NCBI RefSeq assembly: GCF_009720385.1
Contig: NZ_WARX01000025.1
Location: 124,001-188,000 of the forward strand
Direction: 5' to 3'
DNA: 64,000 nt
Source: Catellatospora vulcania
GTDB taxonomy: Bacteria; Actinomycetota; Actinomycetes; Mycobacteriales; Micromonosporaceae
In this document: positions 42,358 through 52,996 of the stretch, in pieces
Numbering within the stretch: the stretch's first letter is position 1
Layout of the letters: each line of letters starts with the position of its first letter
The notes under the pieces: generated by a model
Seen by the model: the letters and a program-made list of their open reading frames with translations, nothing else
What the model was told of the DNA's origin: nothing
Database searches by the model: none
Position numbers and translations under genes: made by a program

Positions 42358-43257
42358 TCAGTCCAGGATCTTCTGCCCGCCGGTGACGCACTGGCCGGCG
42401 ACGAACGCCGGGCTGCCGATCGGCAGCGCGGGCCCGAGCTGGCCGATCAGGCCGGACGCCGCACAGGTCTGCAGCGGCAGGATGTCGAGCACCTGGTTGC
42501 TGAGCAGCGGGATCACCGCCGCGTCGTCGCGCTTCTGGATGGTGCTGTTGCTGTTGTAGCAGTCGCCGAGCACCGTCGTAGGCGACCGGACCGCCACCGG
42601 CACTCCCACGATCGCGGCGGTGGAGCCGCAGACCTGGACCGCGGCGGCGTTGACCACGGAGCCGCTGAGCAGGGAGACCACGCTGCGCGGGGCCTTCTGC
42701 GCGCCCTCCTTGGGCTCGGCGATGAGCGTGTTGGCGTTGAAGCAGTCGCCCACCACGGTGGCGGGCGAGCTGATCGCGGCGGTGACACCGGCGATCGCCG
42801 CGTTGGAGCCGCAGATCTGGATCGGCAGCGCGTTGACCGACGTGTCGTCCAGGATCGAGATGATGCCCGGCACCTGGTTCTGCCGGATCAGCACGTTGCC
42901 GTTGGCGCAGTCACCCAACACGGTGTTCGGAGAGGTGACTGCCGCCGATACCCCGGCGACCTGGGACGAGGAAGAGCCACACGTCTGCCACGCGGCGGCG
43001 GTCAGGGCGGTGCCGTTGGCGATCGAGATCAGCGGCTGACGCACATCCGCCTGCGGACCGCGGGCGACCGCGTCCACCGCGGCGCGCGCCTGTCCGGTTG
43101 CCTGATTGATCGCCGCCTGCTTCAAGGTGGTCGCGGCGGTCCTGACGGGATCCGCGTGCGCCGGTCCGGCCGCGGGTGCGGCGGTCGCCGCCGAACCCAT
43201 CACCGCCACCGTAGCGAGCGCTCCGGCCGCGACGACCCCGGCCTTGCCTATCTGCAT
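42358..43257 (-). CDS. Exported two-cysteine repeat protein, chaplin-like, paralogue 1
   Basis: 299 residues. A signal peptide (AGVVAAGALATVAVMGSAAT, cleavage near ATAAPA) is followed by four repeats of about 50 residues sharing a pattern Q-x-CGS-x(3-5)-I/V-xGV-x(5)-SP-x-TV-x-GDC-x-N. Spacing within repeats: QTCGSSSSQVAGV, ANGNVL; QICGSNAAIAGV, SPATVVGDCFNAN; QVCGSTAAIVGV, SPTTVLGDCYNSN. The last repeat is diverged (QTCAASG; AGQCVTG). Compare chaplins (CGN-x-V-x-V-VG-x-NPAFGN-x-C). AAGGAG 5 nt before the ATG. A paralogue lies 140 bp upstream, same strand. Confidence 0.75.
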   Translation of the reverse strand: MQIGKAGVVAAGALATVAVMGSAATAAPAAGPAHADPVRTAATTLKQAAINQATGQARAAVDAVARGPQADVRQPLISIANGTALTAAAWQTCGSSSSQVAGVSAAVTSPNTVLGDCANGNVLIRQNQVPGIISILDDTSVNALPIQICGSNAAIAGVTAAISSPATVVGDCFNANTLIAEPKEGAQKAPRSVVSLLSGSVVNAAAVQVCGSTAAIVGVPVAVRSPTTVLGDCYNSNSTIQKRDDAAVIPLLSNQVLDILPLQTCAASGLIGQLGPALPIGSPAFVAGQCVTGGQKILD

Positions 43258-43397
43258 CGTCACTCCTTGTAGGATTTCTGCCGCCGGCGCCCGAGTAGCA
43301 GACACACGGCAGCGCGGCATGAGTTGTCGTTGGCGAGCATTCGAAGGGGCGAGTCGCGCTGGCGCGACCCGCCCCGTCTGCCGTTTCGGACCAGCGA

Positions 43398-44546
43398 TTA
43401 GTCGATGACCGTGTTGGCGTTGTAGCAGCTGCCGATGACCGTGTTCGGCGAGGTGATCGGAACCGCCGCGGCGATGATGTTCGAGGAGGTCGAGCCGCAG
43501 GACTGCAGCGGCAGGATGTTCAGCGACGTGTTGTCCGCGATCGCGACCAGGCCCTTCGGGCCCTCCTTGTCGATCTTCACGTTGGCGTTCTTGCAGTCAC
43601 CGATGACGGTGTTCGGCGAGGTGATCGGAACCGCCACGCTGATGATGTCCGGCGAGGTCGAACCGCAGGACTGCAGCGTCGCCGCGAGCACCGAGGTGCC
43701 GTTGAGCGCCGAAACCAGGCCGAACGGGTCGACGTCCCACGGGGCGTCCCAGCCGCCGCCACGCGCCTGCGGCGCCACCTTGGCGTTGCTGCGCTTGGCC
43801 CACGCGTCGCGGTTCTTCAGCGCGCTGACCTTCTTGACCAGAGCCTGGCGGGCCTGGTCCATGGCCAGCGTCTGGCCGAGCGGCGCGGCCTCGACGCGAG
43901 CCGACTCGTTCCAGTGGTTGCCCTCGTTCCAGTCGTCCGAGTCGTTGATCTCGACGTTGCCGTTCTGGCAGTCGCCGATGACCGTGTTGGGCGAGGTGAT
44001 CGGGATGGTGATACCGACGATCTGACCGTCGGTGGAGCCACAGGACTGGATCGTGGCGATACCCACGGCCGAGTCGTTGGCGACACCGATCAGCGGGTAC
44101 TTGTCGGTCTGCTTGATCTTGATGTTGCCGTTGGCGCAGGCGACATCGTTCTCGTCCCCGTAGCCGCCGTGGCCGCCAAAGCCCGACACCACGGTGTTCG
44201 GCGACGTGATCGGCACCGAGATGCCGACGACGTTGCCGCTGGTGGAGCCACACTGCTGCAGGGCGGCCACGTTGACGACCGAACCGTTGAGCAGGGCGAC
44301 CAGGGCCTGCGGGTCGACGTCCCACGGCGCGTCCCAGCCGTTGTTGTCGAAGCCACCGCCGCGGGCGAGGTTCAGCTGGTTGGCCCCGACCTGCCGCATC
44401 GCGGAGGTCTTGCCTTCGGTGGTGGAGGTGCTGGCGTTCGTCAGCGCAGAGGCGTCCGTGCTGGGCGCCGCAGCGGCAGGAGCCCCCATGATCGCCACTG
44501 TAGCGAGAGCGCCCGTGGCGACGACTCCGGCCTTCTTCATCTGCAT
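43398..44546 (-). CDS. Exported two-cysteine repeat protein, chaplin-like, paralogue 2
   Basis: 382 residues. Signal peptide (AGVVATGALATVAIMGAPAA) similar to paralogue 1. Four repeats of the same type: QQCGSTSGNVVGISVPITSP, QSCGSTDGQIVGITIPITSP, QSCGSTSPDIISVAVPITSP, QSCGSTSSNIIAAAVPITSP, each ending in a second Cys (GDC or GSC, except the first, which has a long glycine-rich GFGGHGGYGDEND insertion before VACANGN). The repeats are separated by two Trp-rich segments (WDAPWDVDP) and a helical linker of about 60 residues. Same upstream sequence AAGGAGTGACG before the ATG as paralogue 1. Probably a surface protein in sporulation or aerial growth, inferred only. Confidence 0.75.
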   Translation of the reverse strand: MQMKKAGVVATGALATVAIMGAPAAAAPSTDASALTNASTSTTEGKTSAMRQVGANQLNLARGGGFDNNGWDAPWDVDPQALVALLNGSVVNVAALQQCGSTSGNVVGISVPITSPNTVVSGFGGHGGYGDENDVACANGNIKIKQTDKYPLIGVANDSAVGIATIQSCGSTDGQIVGITIPITSPNTVIGDCQNGNVEINDSDDWNEGNHWNESARVEAAPLGQTLAMDQARQALVKKVSALKNRDAWAKRSNAKVAPQARGGGWDAPWDVDPFGLVSALNGTSVLAATLQSCGSTSPDIISVAVPITSPNTVIGDCKNANVKIDKEGPKGLVAIADNTSLNILPLQSCGSTSSNIIAAAVPITSPNTVIGSCYNANTVID

Positions 44547-44768
44547 CGTCACTCCTTGTGCGACTTTGGAACCTGCTTTGCCCTCATATCGGGCGAAAGC
44601 GGCAAAACACTGCACTTGGGGTAACGATGGGTAGATTGCCCAGTTACTACGGCTCCAGGCCTTTTGTCAGCAGATCTTGGCCAAGCGGCCAACCCCATCG
44701 ACCAAACAGCCATAACCCACACGAGCGACAGGCATCCACCTCGCGAGCCGGCCCGCTCACCCACTCTG

Positions 44769-44834
44769 CCGCAACTCTTAAAGAGTCGCGGCCTCGGCGG
44801 ACGAGAAATGCCGCAACTCTTTAAGAGTTGCGGC
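44769..44834. repeat. Palindromic repeats, family E, copies 3 and 4
   Basis: CCGCAACTCTTAAAGAGTCG (44769) and a nearly perfect 25-bp palindrome at 44810-44834 beginning GCCGCAACTCTTTAAGAGTT. They resemble the pair at 34073. The 407-bp gap from 44547 to 44953 holds these and the 19-bp tandem repeats and no gene. Confidence 0.8.
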
Positions 44835-44887
44835 AGGTGGGATGCCTTGCGGCAGGTGGGACGCCTCGCGGCAGGTGGGACGCCTGG
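44831..44887. repeat. 19-bp tandem repeat, three copies
   Basis: Three adjacent units starting CGGCAGGTGGGA at 44831, 44850 and 44869, differing at a few positions. Non-coding, just before the NUDIX stop. Confidence 0.85.
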
Positions 44888-44953
44888 CGGATGGGGCGCC
44901 TGGCGGCGGGGCGGGGCGGCGGGGGTGCCGACCGGGGACGGGTCAGGGTGCGG

Positions 44954-45450
44954 TCAGGGGGCGATGGTCGTGGCGGCACGCAGGGCGCGGTCCATGGTGG
45001 TGAAGGCCATCGGCGGGGGGTCGGCGAGCGGGAGCCAGGCGGCTTCCGTCGACTCGTCGGGGTCCAGGCGCAGGCGGGCGCCGGGCGGCAGGGTGGCGAC
45101 GAAGAAGCAGTCCAGGACCGGCAGGCGTTCGCCCTGGAACTCGTAGTCGCCGACATACATGCCGACGAACGCGCCCAGCTCGACGTCGACGCCGAGCTCC
45201 TCGCGGGCCTCCCGGCGGGCCGCGTCGGCAGGCTCCTCCCAGGCGTCGCAGAAGCCGCCCGGCGTCTCCCACAGCCCCTGGCGGGGCGGGCGGGCCCGGC
45301 GCAGCGCCAGGAACCCGCCGGCGCCGTCCAGCACGATCAGGCTGGCCGTGGGGCGGGCGTTGAGATACTGCTCGTACCCGCATGCCCCGCAGACGGACGG
45401 CGGCGCGGCCACCAGGGCCGCGCCGCAGCGGAAGCAGTGTCCCGCGAAGG

Positions 45451-45454
<4 letters not shown>
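44954..45454 (-). CDS. NUDIX hydrolase with N-terminal zinc ribbon
   Basis: 166 residues. Zinc ribbon CFRCGA and CGACGYEQ at the N-terminus, as in NudC-type or ADP-ribose-type proteins. NUDIX box [20 protein letters not shown] then ELGV is intact (GX5EX7REXXEEXG). It hydrolyses a nucleoside diphosphate derivative; the substrate is undetermined. GTG start overlaps the lepA stop (GTGA), so it is translated from the lepA transcript. Confidence 0.88.
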
Positions 45455-47322
<1,868 letters not shown>

Positions 47323-47481
47323 GGTGATCCGTTCTATGAGCGTGAGGCGGAAAGCGGTTCGCTGGCGACGGGCCGCGTTCGGCGTGAGGCGGTCATTGCC
47401 GCCCCTATGATCCCACGCCCGCCGACCGTGCCGAAGCGGGCTTCAACGTTACCGCCGCCGAACCGGCGGCAGCACCCTCGT

Positions 47482-48066
47482 TCAGCAGCGGCAGCCCTCG
47501 TTCGCGGGCCAGCCCAGCACCAGCGCGCTCAGCCGGGGCAGCCGGTGCCGCATCTGGTCGTCGTCCTCGAAGTCCCAGTCCTCGCCCGCGGTGGGCGCCT
47601 TGGCCACCTCGGGCAGCACCAGCTCGGCCCCGGCGACCTCACGGAAGGCGTCGGCCGCCGCGTACCCGACCAGCTCGGCGAAGATCGCGCTGTCGTCGTC
47701 CCACTCCACGGCCTCGACCACGGACGGGTGCCCGGCCAGCGAGTCCGGGTCGGCCAGCGCCGCCTCGTACCACTTTCGACCCGCCGCGATCAGCCCGCTG
47801 CGGAAGTCGACGAAGGCGTCGTCGGAGCAGCCGCCGCCGATCAGGTGCGCCGCACCCCACAGGTCGTAGCGGTCGGCGGCGTCGCGCAGCGTCTTGAACC
47901 GCGTCGCGAAGGCCGCGATGTCCGGCAGGCTCAGCGCCGACAGCCGCGCGGTCAGCGCCTTCGCCAGCCCGGTGCCGTCCTCGCCGATGTCACCCTCGAC
48001 GTCCGTACGCGCCTGCTCGATCAGAGCCCAGAACCGCTCGATGTCCACAACAACACAGTCTGCCAT
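47482..48066 (-). CDS. DUF4240 family protein
   Basis: 194 residues, soluble. DUF4240: CVVVDIERFWALIEQART near the start, RDAADRYDLWGAAHLIGGG and DDAFVDFRSGLIAAGRKW, with GYAAADAFREVAGAELVL. The family is common in Streptomyces and relatives and has no assigned function. Start ATG at 48066; GAGGAAGG lies rather far upstream (13 nt). Divergent from rpsT, with a palindrome between. Confidence 0.8.
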   Translation of the reverse strand: MADCVVVDIERFWALIEQARTDVEGDIGEDGTGLAKALTARLSALSLPDIAAFATRFKTLRDAADRYDLWGAAHLIGGGCSDDAFVDFRSGLIAAGRKWYEAALADPDSLAGHPSVVEAVEWDDDSAIFAELVGYAAADAFREVAGAELVLPEVAKAPTAGEDWDFEDDDQMRHRLPRLSALVLGWPANEGCRC

Positions 48067-48145
48067 CCGGGCCGCGCCCTTCCTCGATCTACGAGCGGGT
48101 GTCGCGTCCCGTCACCCGTACGGTCCCCGCGCCGGGTCGGCGGAG

Positions 48146-48231
48146 TCGGGTCGGGTCGGGTCGGGGGCAAGATCGCTGTTTCGGGTCGGAAAGTGAAGCA
48201 GGACCGCACTTTTCGCCCCGAAACAGCGATC
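48146..48231. repeat. (TCGGG)4 tract and long inverted repeat, family B, copy 3
   Basis: Four TCGGG units (48146-48165) precede an inverted repeat with arms GATCGCTGTTTCGGGTCGG and CCGAAACAGCGATC (48171-48231), containing AAAGTG and CACTTTT inside. Same core as copies at 6456 and 34308. Between divergent genes, so not a terminator for either. The 375-bp gap 48067-48441 has no gene besides this. Confidence 0.8.
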
Positions 48232-48441
48232 ATCACCCGCCTACCACGGCGAAACCGGGTAGCGGGCCGGCGGCGGAGCCGTCGCGGTAGGCTGTTGGGG
48301 TAGGGCACCGCGACGGGTGTCACGTCGGCCTGTTTTGGTCGGCGCCCAGGCCACCTGGTAACCTGGCACCTCGCGGCTGGTGCTTCGTTGCGCCGGCCCA
48401 TCTGAACCAGTCAACCGAAACGAGCAGGACGAGGCTGTCGC

Positions 48442-48708
48442 GTGGCGAACATCAAGTCCCAGATCAAGCGCAACCGGCAGAACGAGAAGGCCCGGCTGCG
48501 CAACAAGTCGGTCAAGTCGTCGCTGAAGACCGCTGTCCGCAAGTTCAACGAGGCGACCGTCGCCGGTGACGTCGAGAACGCCACCGCGCTGCTGCGCGAC
48601 GCCTCGCGCAAGCTGGACAAGGCCGTCAGCAAAGGCGTGATCCACAAGAACCAGGCGGCGAACCGCAAGTCGTCGATCGCCAAGAAGCTGGCTTCGCTCT
48701 CTGCCTGA
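48442..48708 (+). CDS. rpsT: 30S ribosomal protein S20
   Basis: 88 residues, basic. Starts [20 protein letters not shown] and contains [16 protein letters not shown], both diagnostic of S20. GTG start at 48442 with GAGG upstream. Binds 16S rRNA early in 30S assembly. Followed by a terminator at 48750. Opposite strand to its neighbours, the usual arrangement near holA. Confidence 0.95.
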   Translation: MANIKSQIKRNRQNEKARLRNKSVKSSLKTAVRKFNEATVAGDVENATALLRDASRKLDKAVSKGVIHKNQAANRKSSIAKKLASLSA

Positions 48709-48749
48709 TCGTCGCAGTGTGCCTTCGCGGCACCGCCGAGACATCACCT

Positions 48750-48781
48750 GATGCCCGGTCCCCCAGTGGGAGCCGGGCATC
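48750..48781 (+). terminator. rpsT terminator hairpin
   Basis: GATGCCCGG and CCGGGCATC around 14 nt, 41 nt after the rpsT stop, followed by GGTGTATTC. Confidence 0.75.
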
Positions 48782-48799
48782 GGTGTATTCCAGCGGGAA

Positions 48800-49570
48800 C
48801 TACTCGTAGCGGTATGCCGCCGACTGGCGGGCACGCTGCTCGGCCGTGCCCAGCCACGGCTCCTCGCCGTCCGGCTCGGCCGAGGCCGCATGCCCCGGCG
48901 CGCCGTGTCGGGAGTTCCCGGACTGTCCGGCGTAGGTCTCCTGCTCGTCATACCCGTCCTGGGCGTACCCGTACGCGGACTGACCGGCGTAGGTCTCCTG
49001 CTCGCCGTATGCGGCCTGACCTGCGTACATCTCCTGCTCGCCGTAACCGGTCCGGCCGGTGTACGAGTCCTGGCCGCCGTTGCCGGAACGAGCGGCGAAC
49101 CCCTCCGGCTCGCTGTATCCGGGGCGGTTCGCGTACGGGTCGCGCTCGTCACCTGCGGGCCGCTGCGGCGGCACGGTCTCGGGTGGTGGCGCCGTCTCGG
49201 CCGGTGCGGCCACGCGCAGCCGCACCGTCGGCTGGGCCGGCGCCCGACGCGTGGCGGACTTCGGCCGGGTCGCCGTGCCCCGCGAGCGGGCCGACGTGCC
49301 GCCGGATCGGGTCGTCGCGCCCGCGATCACGTCGTTGAGCTTCACCATCACCGCCACCGAGGCGGGCAGCACGGCCACCGCCCACCAGCCGGTCAACTCG
49401 GCCAGTGACAGCAGCACGGCCAGCGCCACGGTGCCCTCGAAGAACAGGAAGCACATCAGGTTGCTGGGGCGCACGTACTGCAGGCCCAGCACCCGGGCGT
49501 AGAGCGGCCGGTGGCGTGCCTCTTCAGGGCTGATGCCCCCGGCGCGCCGGGACCTGGTACCCGCGGTCAT
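48800..49570 (-). CDS. Membrane protein with Tyr/Gln/Gly-rich repeats in the C-terminus
   Basis: 256 residues. N-terminal cytoplasmic stretch, two membrane segments (residues about 38-58 LMCFLFFEGTVALAVLLSLA; 62-78 WAVAVLPASVAVMVKL), then a Pro/Arg-rich region and a C-terminus with repeats of EQETYAGQ (GYGEQEMYAGQ, AYGEQETYAGQ, YDEQETYAGQ). The repeats look like low-complexity prion-like sequence. Unknown function. Starts at 49570, overlapping the holA stop (ATGA), so it may be cotranscribed. Confidence 0.7.
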   Translation of the reverse strand: MTAGTRSRRAGGISPEEARHRPLYARVLGLQYVRPSNLMCFLFFEGTVALAVLLSLAELTGWWAVAVLPASVAVMVKLNDVIAGATTRSGGTSARSRGTATRPKSATRRAPAQPTVRLRVAAPAETAPPPETVPPQRPAGDERDPYANRPGYSEPEGFAARSGNGGQDSYTGRTGYGEQEMYAGQAAYGEQETYAGQSAYGYAQDGYDEQETYAGQSGNSRHGAPGHAASAEPDGEEPWLGTAEQRARQSAAYRYE

Positions 49571-50550
49571 CGCCCACCTCCCGCCTGCTTGGCCTGCGCG
49601 AACGCCACGATGGTGCGTTCGAGCGCGTAGTCGCGATCCTCCTCGCCGCCCTTCACCGCGGCGTTGCAGTCGGCGGCGGCCCGCATCGCGAGCACCAGCG
49701 CGTCCGGGGTCCAGCCGCGCGCCTGCCGCTGCGCCTTCTCGATCTTCCAGGCGGGCATGCCGAGCGTCGAGGCCAGCTGGTACGCGTTGCCGCGTCCCGC
49801 CGAGGCCACCCGCGCGACGGTGCGCACACCGTCGGCCAGCGCGTCCGCGATCGGCACCGGGTCCACGCCGCTGTGCCGGGCCCAGCGCAGCGCCTCCAGC
49901 GCGGCCGGCACGTCCCCGGCGACCGCGGCGTCGGCGACCGCGAACCCGCTCACCTCGGCCTTGCCCCGGTAGTAACGGGCCACCGTGGCCTGGTCGATCC
50001 GGCCGCCGGTGTCCGCCATCAGCTGGTTGCAGGCCGCGGCGAGCTCGCGCAGGTCGTTGCCCACGGCCTCGATCAGCGTCTCGGCCGCGTCGGGGGCGCA
50101 GCGGCCACCGAGGCGGCGCACCTCCCCCGTGACGAAGTCCACCCGGTCGCGGTGCTTGGTCAGCTTCGCCGCGGGCACCACCGACGCGCCGGCCTTGGTC
50201 AGCGAGTCGGCCAGCGCCTTGTTCTTCGCGCCGCCCGCGTGCGCGACGACCAGCGTCACGTCGGGGTCGGGCGACTTCGCGTAGTCCAGCAGCACCGCCG
50301 AGACGTCCTTCTTGGCGTCCTGGGCGGCGCGCAGCACCACCACCCGGACCCCGCCGAACAGCGACGGGCTGAGCAGTTCGGCTAGTTCACCGACGAGCAT
50401 CGCGCCCGTCTCCACCTCGCGGACCTCGGCCGTCGGATCGGCGGCGCGCGCCTGCGCGGCCGCGTCGGCGATCGCGCGCGCGACCAGCAGCTCCTCGTCG
50501 CCCAGCACGAGGACCACGGGTGTCAGGACGGGGGGCGGAACCTGGCTCAC
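49567..50550 (-). CDS. holA: DNA polymerase III, delta subunit
   Basis: About 327 residues. Clamp-loader subunit that opens the beta sliding clamp. It starts VSQVPPPVLTPVVLVLG and contains VREVETGAMLVGELAELLS, NDLRELAAACNQLMADTGG and DALADGVRTVARVASAGRG, family regions of HolA. Start GTG at 50550 or 50553 (adjacent in-frame GTGs); no strong ribosome-binding site. Upstream of the membrane gene; comEC ends 43 bp before its start. Confidence 0.9.
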   Translation of the reverse strand: MSQVPPPVLTPVVLVLGDEELLVARAIADAAAQARAADPTAEVREVETGAMLVGELAELLSPSLFGGVRVVVLRAAQDAKKDVSAVLLDYAKSPDPDVTLVVAHAGGAKNKALADSLTKAGASVVPAAKLTKHRDRVDFVTGEVRRLGGRCAPDAAETLIEAVGNDLRELAAACNQLMADTGGRIDQATVARYYRGKAEVSGFAVADAAVAGDVPAALEALRWARHSGVDPVPIADALADGVRTVARVASAGRGNAYQLASTLGMPAWKIEKAQRQARGWTPDALVLAMRAAADCNAAVKGGEEDRDYALERTIVAFAQAKQAGGGR

Positions 50551-50593
50551 CACCTCGCTATCGTCGCATGTGCGAACTGGCCGCCGCCCACCG

Positions 50594-52996
50594 TCACTCC
50601 AACGGGCGCGTCGGGAGCACGACGGAAAGCTTCCCGTCGGCGAGCACGACCGCCAGGTCCCCGCTGACGTCGGTGCGCTGCACCCGCGCGCCCCGCCCGG
50701 CCAGCCGCGCCAGCACCGACGCGCTCGGATGGCCGTAGTCGTTGCCCTCCCCCACGCTGACCAGCGCGATCCTCGGCGCGACAGCGTCCAGGAAGGACGG
50801 TTCCTGAAACGCGCTGCCATGGTGGGCGACCTTGAGCACGTCGGCGGACACGTCCACGCCCGCTCCCAGCAGCGCCTGCTGCCGCTCGGACTCGGCGTCC
50901 CCGGTCAGCAGCACCCGTACTCCGCGCACGGTCGCCACGAGCATGAGGGAGTTGTTGTTCGGGTCGCTGCGGGTGCCCCGCTCAGGCGGCGCGGGCAGCA
51001 CTTCCAGCCGTACGTCGCCGACCGTCCAGCCGCCGGACTCCGGCGCGTCGGACACCGGAACCCGGTGCGCGGCCGCGGCCCGGACGACAGCCTCCCGGCC
51101 CATGGCAGGTTCGGGCCATGGTGTGGTGAGCACCGCGCCGACCCGGCGCCCGGCGAGCACGCCGTCCAGCCCGCCGATGTGGTCCACGTGGAAGTGGCTG
51201 ACCAGCAGCAACGGCACCTCGTCCACGTCCAGCTCGCGCAGGCAGCGGTCGACGTCGCGGGGCTTCGGCCCGGCGTCGACGACCACGGCCGCGCCGTCGC
51301 CCGCGTTGAGCACGGTGGCGTCGCCCTGCCCCACGTCACACGCCACGACGAGCCAGTCGTCGGGAGGCCAGCCGCCGGTGAGCACCCGCACCGGCAGCGC
51401 GCCGAGGACCGCCGCCAGCGCGATGACGGCGGCCAGCCGACGTACCGCGGGACGCCGGAAACCGATCATGAGCAGCACGGTCAGCCCGGCCAGCAGCAGC
51501 GCTCCCGGCGGCCCGCCCGGCCACGGCAGCACACCCGCGGGCACCTCGGCACCCACTCTCGCGACCGTGACCAGCCACCAGGCGGGCCAGCTGCCGAGCC
51601 AGGCGGCGAACTCGGCCCCGGCCGGCCACACCGGTGACAGCAGCGCGGCGGCCACGCCGGTGACGGTCGCGGGCGCGATCGCGGGCACCGCGACCAGATT
51701 CGCCGGCACGGCGACCAGGCTCAGCGTGCCGCTGATGCCCGCGACCACCGGGGCGCAGGCCAGCTGCGCGGCGGCGGGCACGGCCAGCGCCTCAGCGGCG
51801 CCCGCCGGGACCCTCCGGCGGCGCAGCGCGTCGCGCATCGGCGGCGCGAGCAGCAGCAGCCCGGCGGTCGCGAGCACCGACAGCGCGAACCCCGCGTCGG
51901 CGGCCAGCTCGGGATCGGCCATCAGCAGGATCGCCGCACCCGCCGACAGCGCGGGCAGCGCCGCCCGGGACCGGCCGGACGCGAGCGCCAGCAGCGCGAT
52001 CCCACCCATCACCGCGGCCCGCAGCACGCTCGGCGACGGCCGCGCCAGGATCACGAACCCGACCACGGACAGCGCGCACACCACCGCGATCAGCCGTGGC
52101 CCGGCTCGGCTGAAGCGGGCCAGCAGCAGCACTGCCCCGGTGACGATTGCTACGTTACTGCCCGAAACAGCTGTTAGATGGGTCATCCCGGTGTCCCTAA
52201 AGGACTGTTCGACCGCCGGGTCGAGGCGGCTGGTGTCACCCACCACGAGACCCGGCAGCAGCCCGCCCGTAGCCGCGTCCAGCGGCGCGCAGGCCCGCTG
52301 CAACCCCGCACGCAGCCCACCTGCCGCGCGCTGCGTCCACGACGCCTCACCCAGCAGTTCCGGCGGCCGCTCGGTGGACAGCACCGCCGCCCGCAGGTCA
52401 CCGCCCCGGGACGGCCCGAACCGCGCGGGCACCCGCACCCGCTGCCCCGGCAGCAGCCCCGCCCAACCGTCCCCACTGGCCAACACCAGCACCCCGACAT
52501 CGGTACGCAGGTCGCCCGCCTGCTCCAGGTCCGCCCCCACCACCCAGGTCGCGGGCCGCCCGACCACCCCGGGCGACCGGTGCGGATCATCCCGCATGGT
52601 GAGCACCACAGTCGTCGAGACGTGCCCGTCCACCAGCGCGACGATCTCCGCCGCATCCCGCGCCGCCAGCCGCGCCCCGGTCGCCGCCGCACCACACAGC
52701 ACCCCGAGAAAAATCCCGGCCACGATCCACCGCCACGAGCCACGCCACGCCTCGCTCGCAGTTTCGGGGAAACTGCGCGAAACGTGGTCGTCGTTCGTGC
52801 AGTTTCCCCGAAACTGCAGACCGAAGCGGCGGCGCACCCGCCGTGAGACGTGGTCGCGGGCGAAGAGCAGGGCGGTGCCGAGTGCACCGACGGCACCGAG
52901 GACCAGAGTGACGCCGAGGCCGGTGAACAGCGCGGTGAGCGATGCCGCCCAGCAGCCCAGGGCGAACGGGGCCAGCCGCAGGTCGGGACCGTCCAT
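50594..52996 (-). CDS. comEC: ComEC/Rec2-family competence protein (DNA-uptake channel), carrying an in-frame palindrome
   Basis: 800 residues. N-terminal region with an unusual insert, an OB-like domain, a competence membrane domain (LTAVSGSNVAIVTGAVLLLA, MGGIALLALASGRSRAAL) and a C-terminal metallo-beta-lactamase domain: VACDVGQGDATVLN, LLVSHFHVDHIGGLDG (HxHxDH), and LKVAHHGSAF. It would move single-stranded DNA across the membrane and may degrade the other strand. A palindromic element (52758-52817) near the N-terminus adds about 20 residues in frame. Start ATG overlaps the comEA stop (TGATG). Confidence 0.88.
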   Translation of the reverse strand: MDGPDLRLAPFALGCWAASLTALFTGLGVTLVLGAVGALGTALLFARDHVSRRVRRRFGLQFRGNCTNDDHVSRSFPETASEAWRGSWRWIVAGIFLGVLCGAAATGARLAARDAAEIVALVDGHVSTTVVLTMRDDPHRSPGVVGRPATWVVGADLEQAGDLRTDVGVLVLASGDGWAGLLPGQRVRVPARFGPSRGGDLRAAVLSTERPPELLGEASWTQRAAGGLRAGLQRACAPLDAATGGLLPGLVVGDTSRLDPAVEQSFRDTGMTHLTAVSGSNVAIVTGAVLLLARFSRAGPRLIAVVCALSVVGFVILARPSPSVLRAAVMGGIALLALASGRSRAALPALSAGAAILLMADPELAADAGFALSVLATAGLLLLAPPMRDALRRRRVPAGAAEALAVPAAAQLACAPVVAGISGTLSLVAVPANLVAVPAIAPATVTGVAAALLSPVWPAGAEFAAWLGSWPAWWLVTVARVGAEVPAGVLPWPGGPPGALLLAGLTVLLMIGFRRPAVRRLAAVIALAAVLGALPVRVLTGGWPPDDWLVVACDVGQGDATVLNAGDGAAVVVDAGPKPRDVDRCLRELDVDEVPLLLVSHFHVDHIGGLDGVLAGRRVGAVLTTPWPEPAMGREAVVRAAAAHRVPVSDAPESGGWTVGDVRLEVLPAPPERGTRSDPNNNSLMLVATVRGVRVLLTGDAESERQQALLGAGVDVSADVLKVAHHGSAFQEPSFLDAVAPRIALVSVGEGNDYGHPSASVLARLAGRGARVQRTDVSGDLAVVLADGKLSVVLPTRPLE
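52758..52817. repeat. Double palindrome in frame within comEC
   Basis: GCAGTTTCGGGGAAACTGC (52758-52776) and GCAGTTTCCCCGAAACTGC (52799-52817) are each near-perfect palindromes and also inverted repeats of each other, 22 nt apart. Translated residues are LQFRGNCTNDD and VSRSFPETASE in the ComEC frame, close to the N-terminus between a membrane segment and a cytoplasmic loop. Confidence 0.85.

Noticed and set aside
48146-48231. Family B copy 3 as an rpsT or DUF4240 terminator.
   Set aside because: It lies upstream of both divergent genes.
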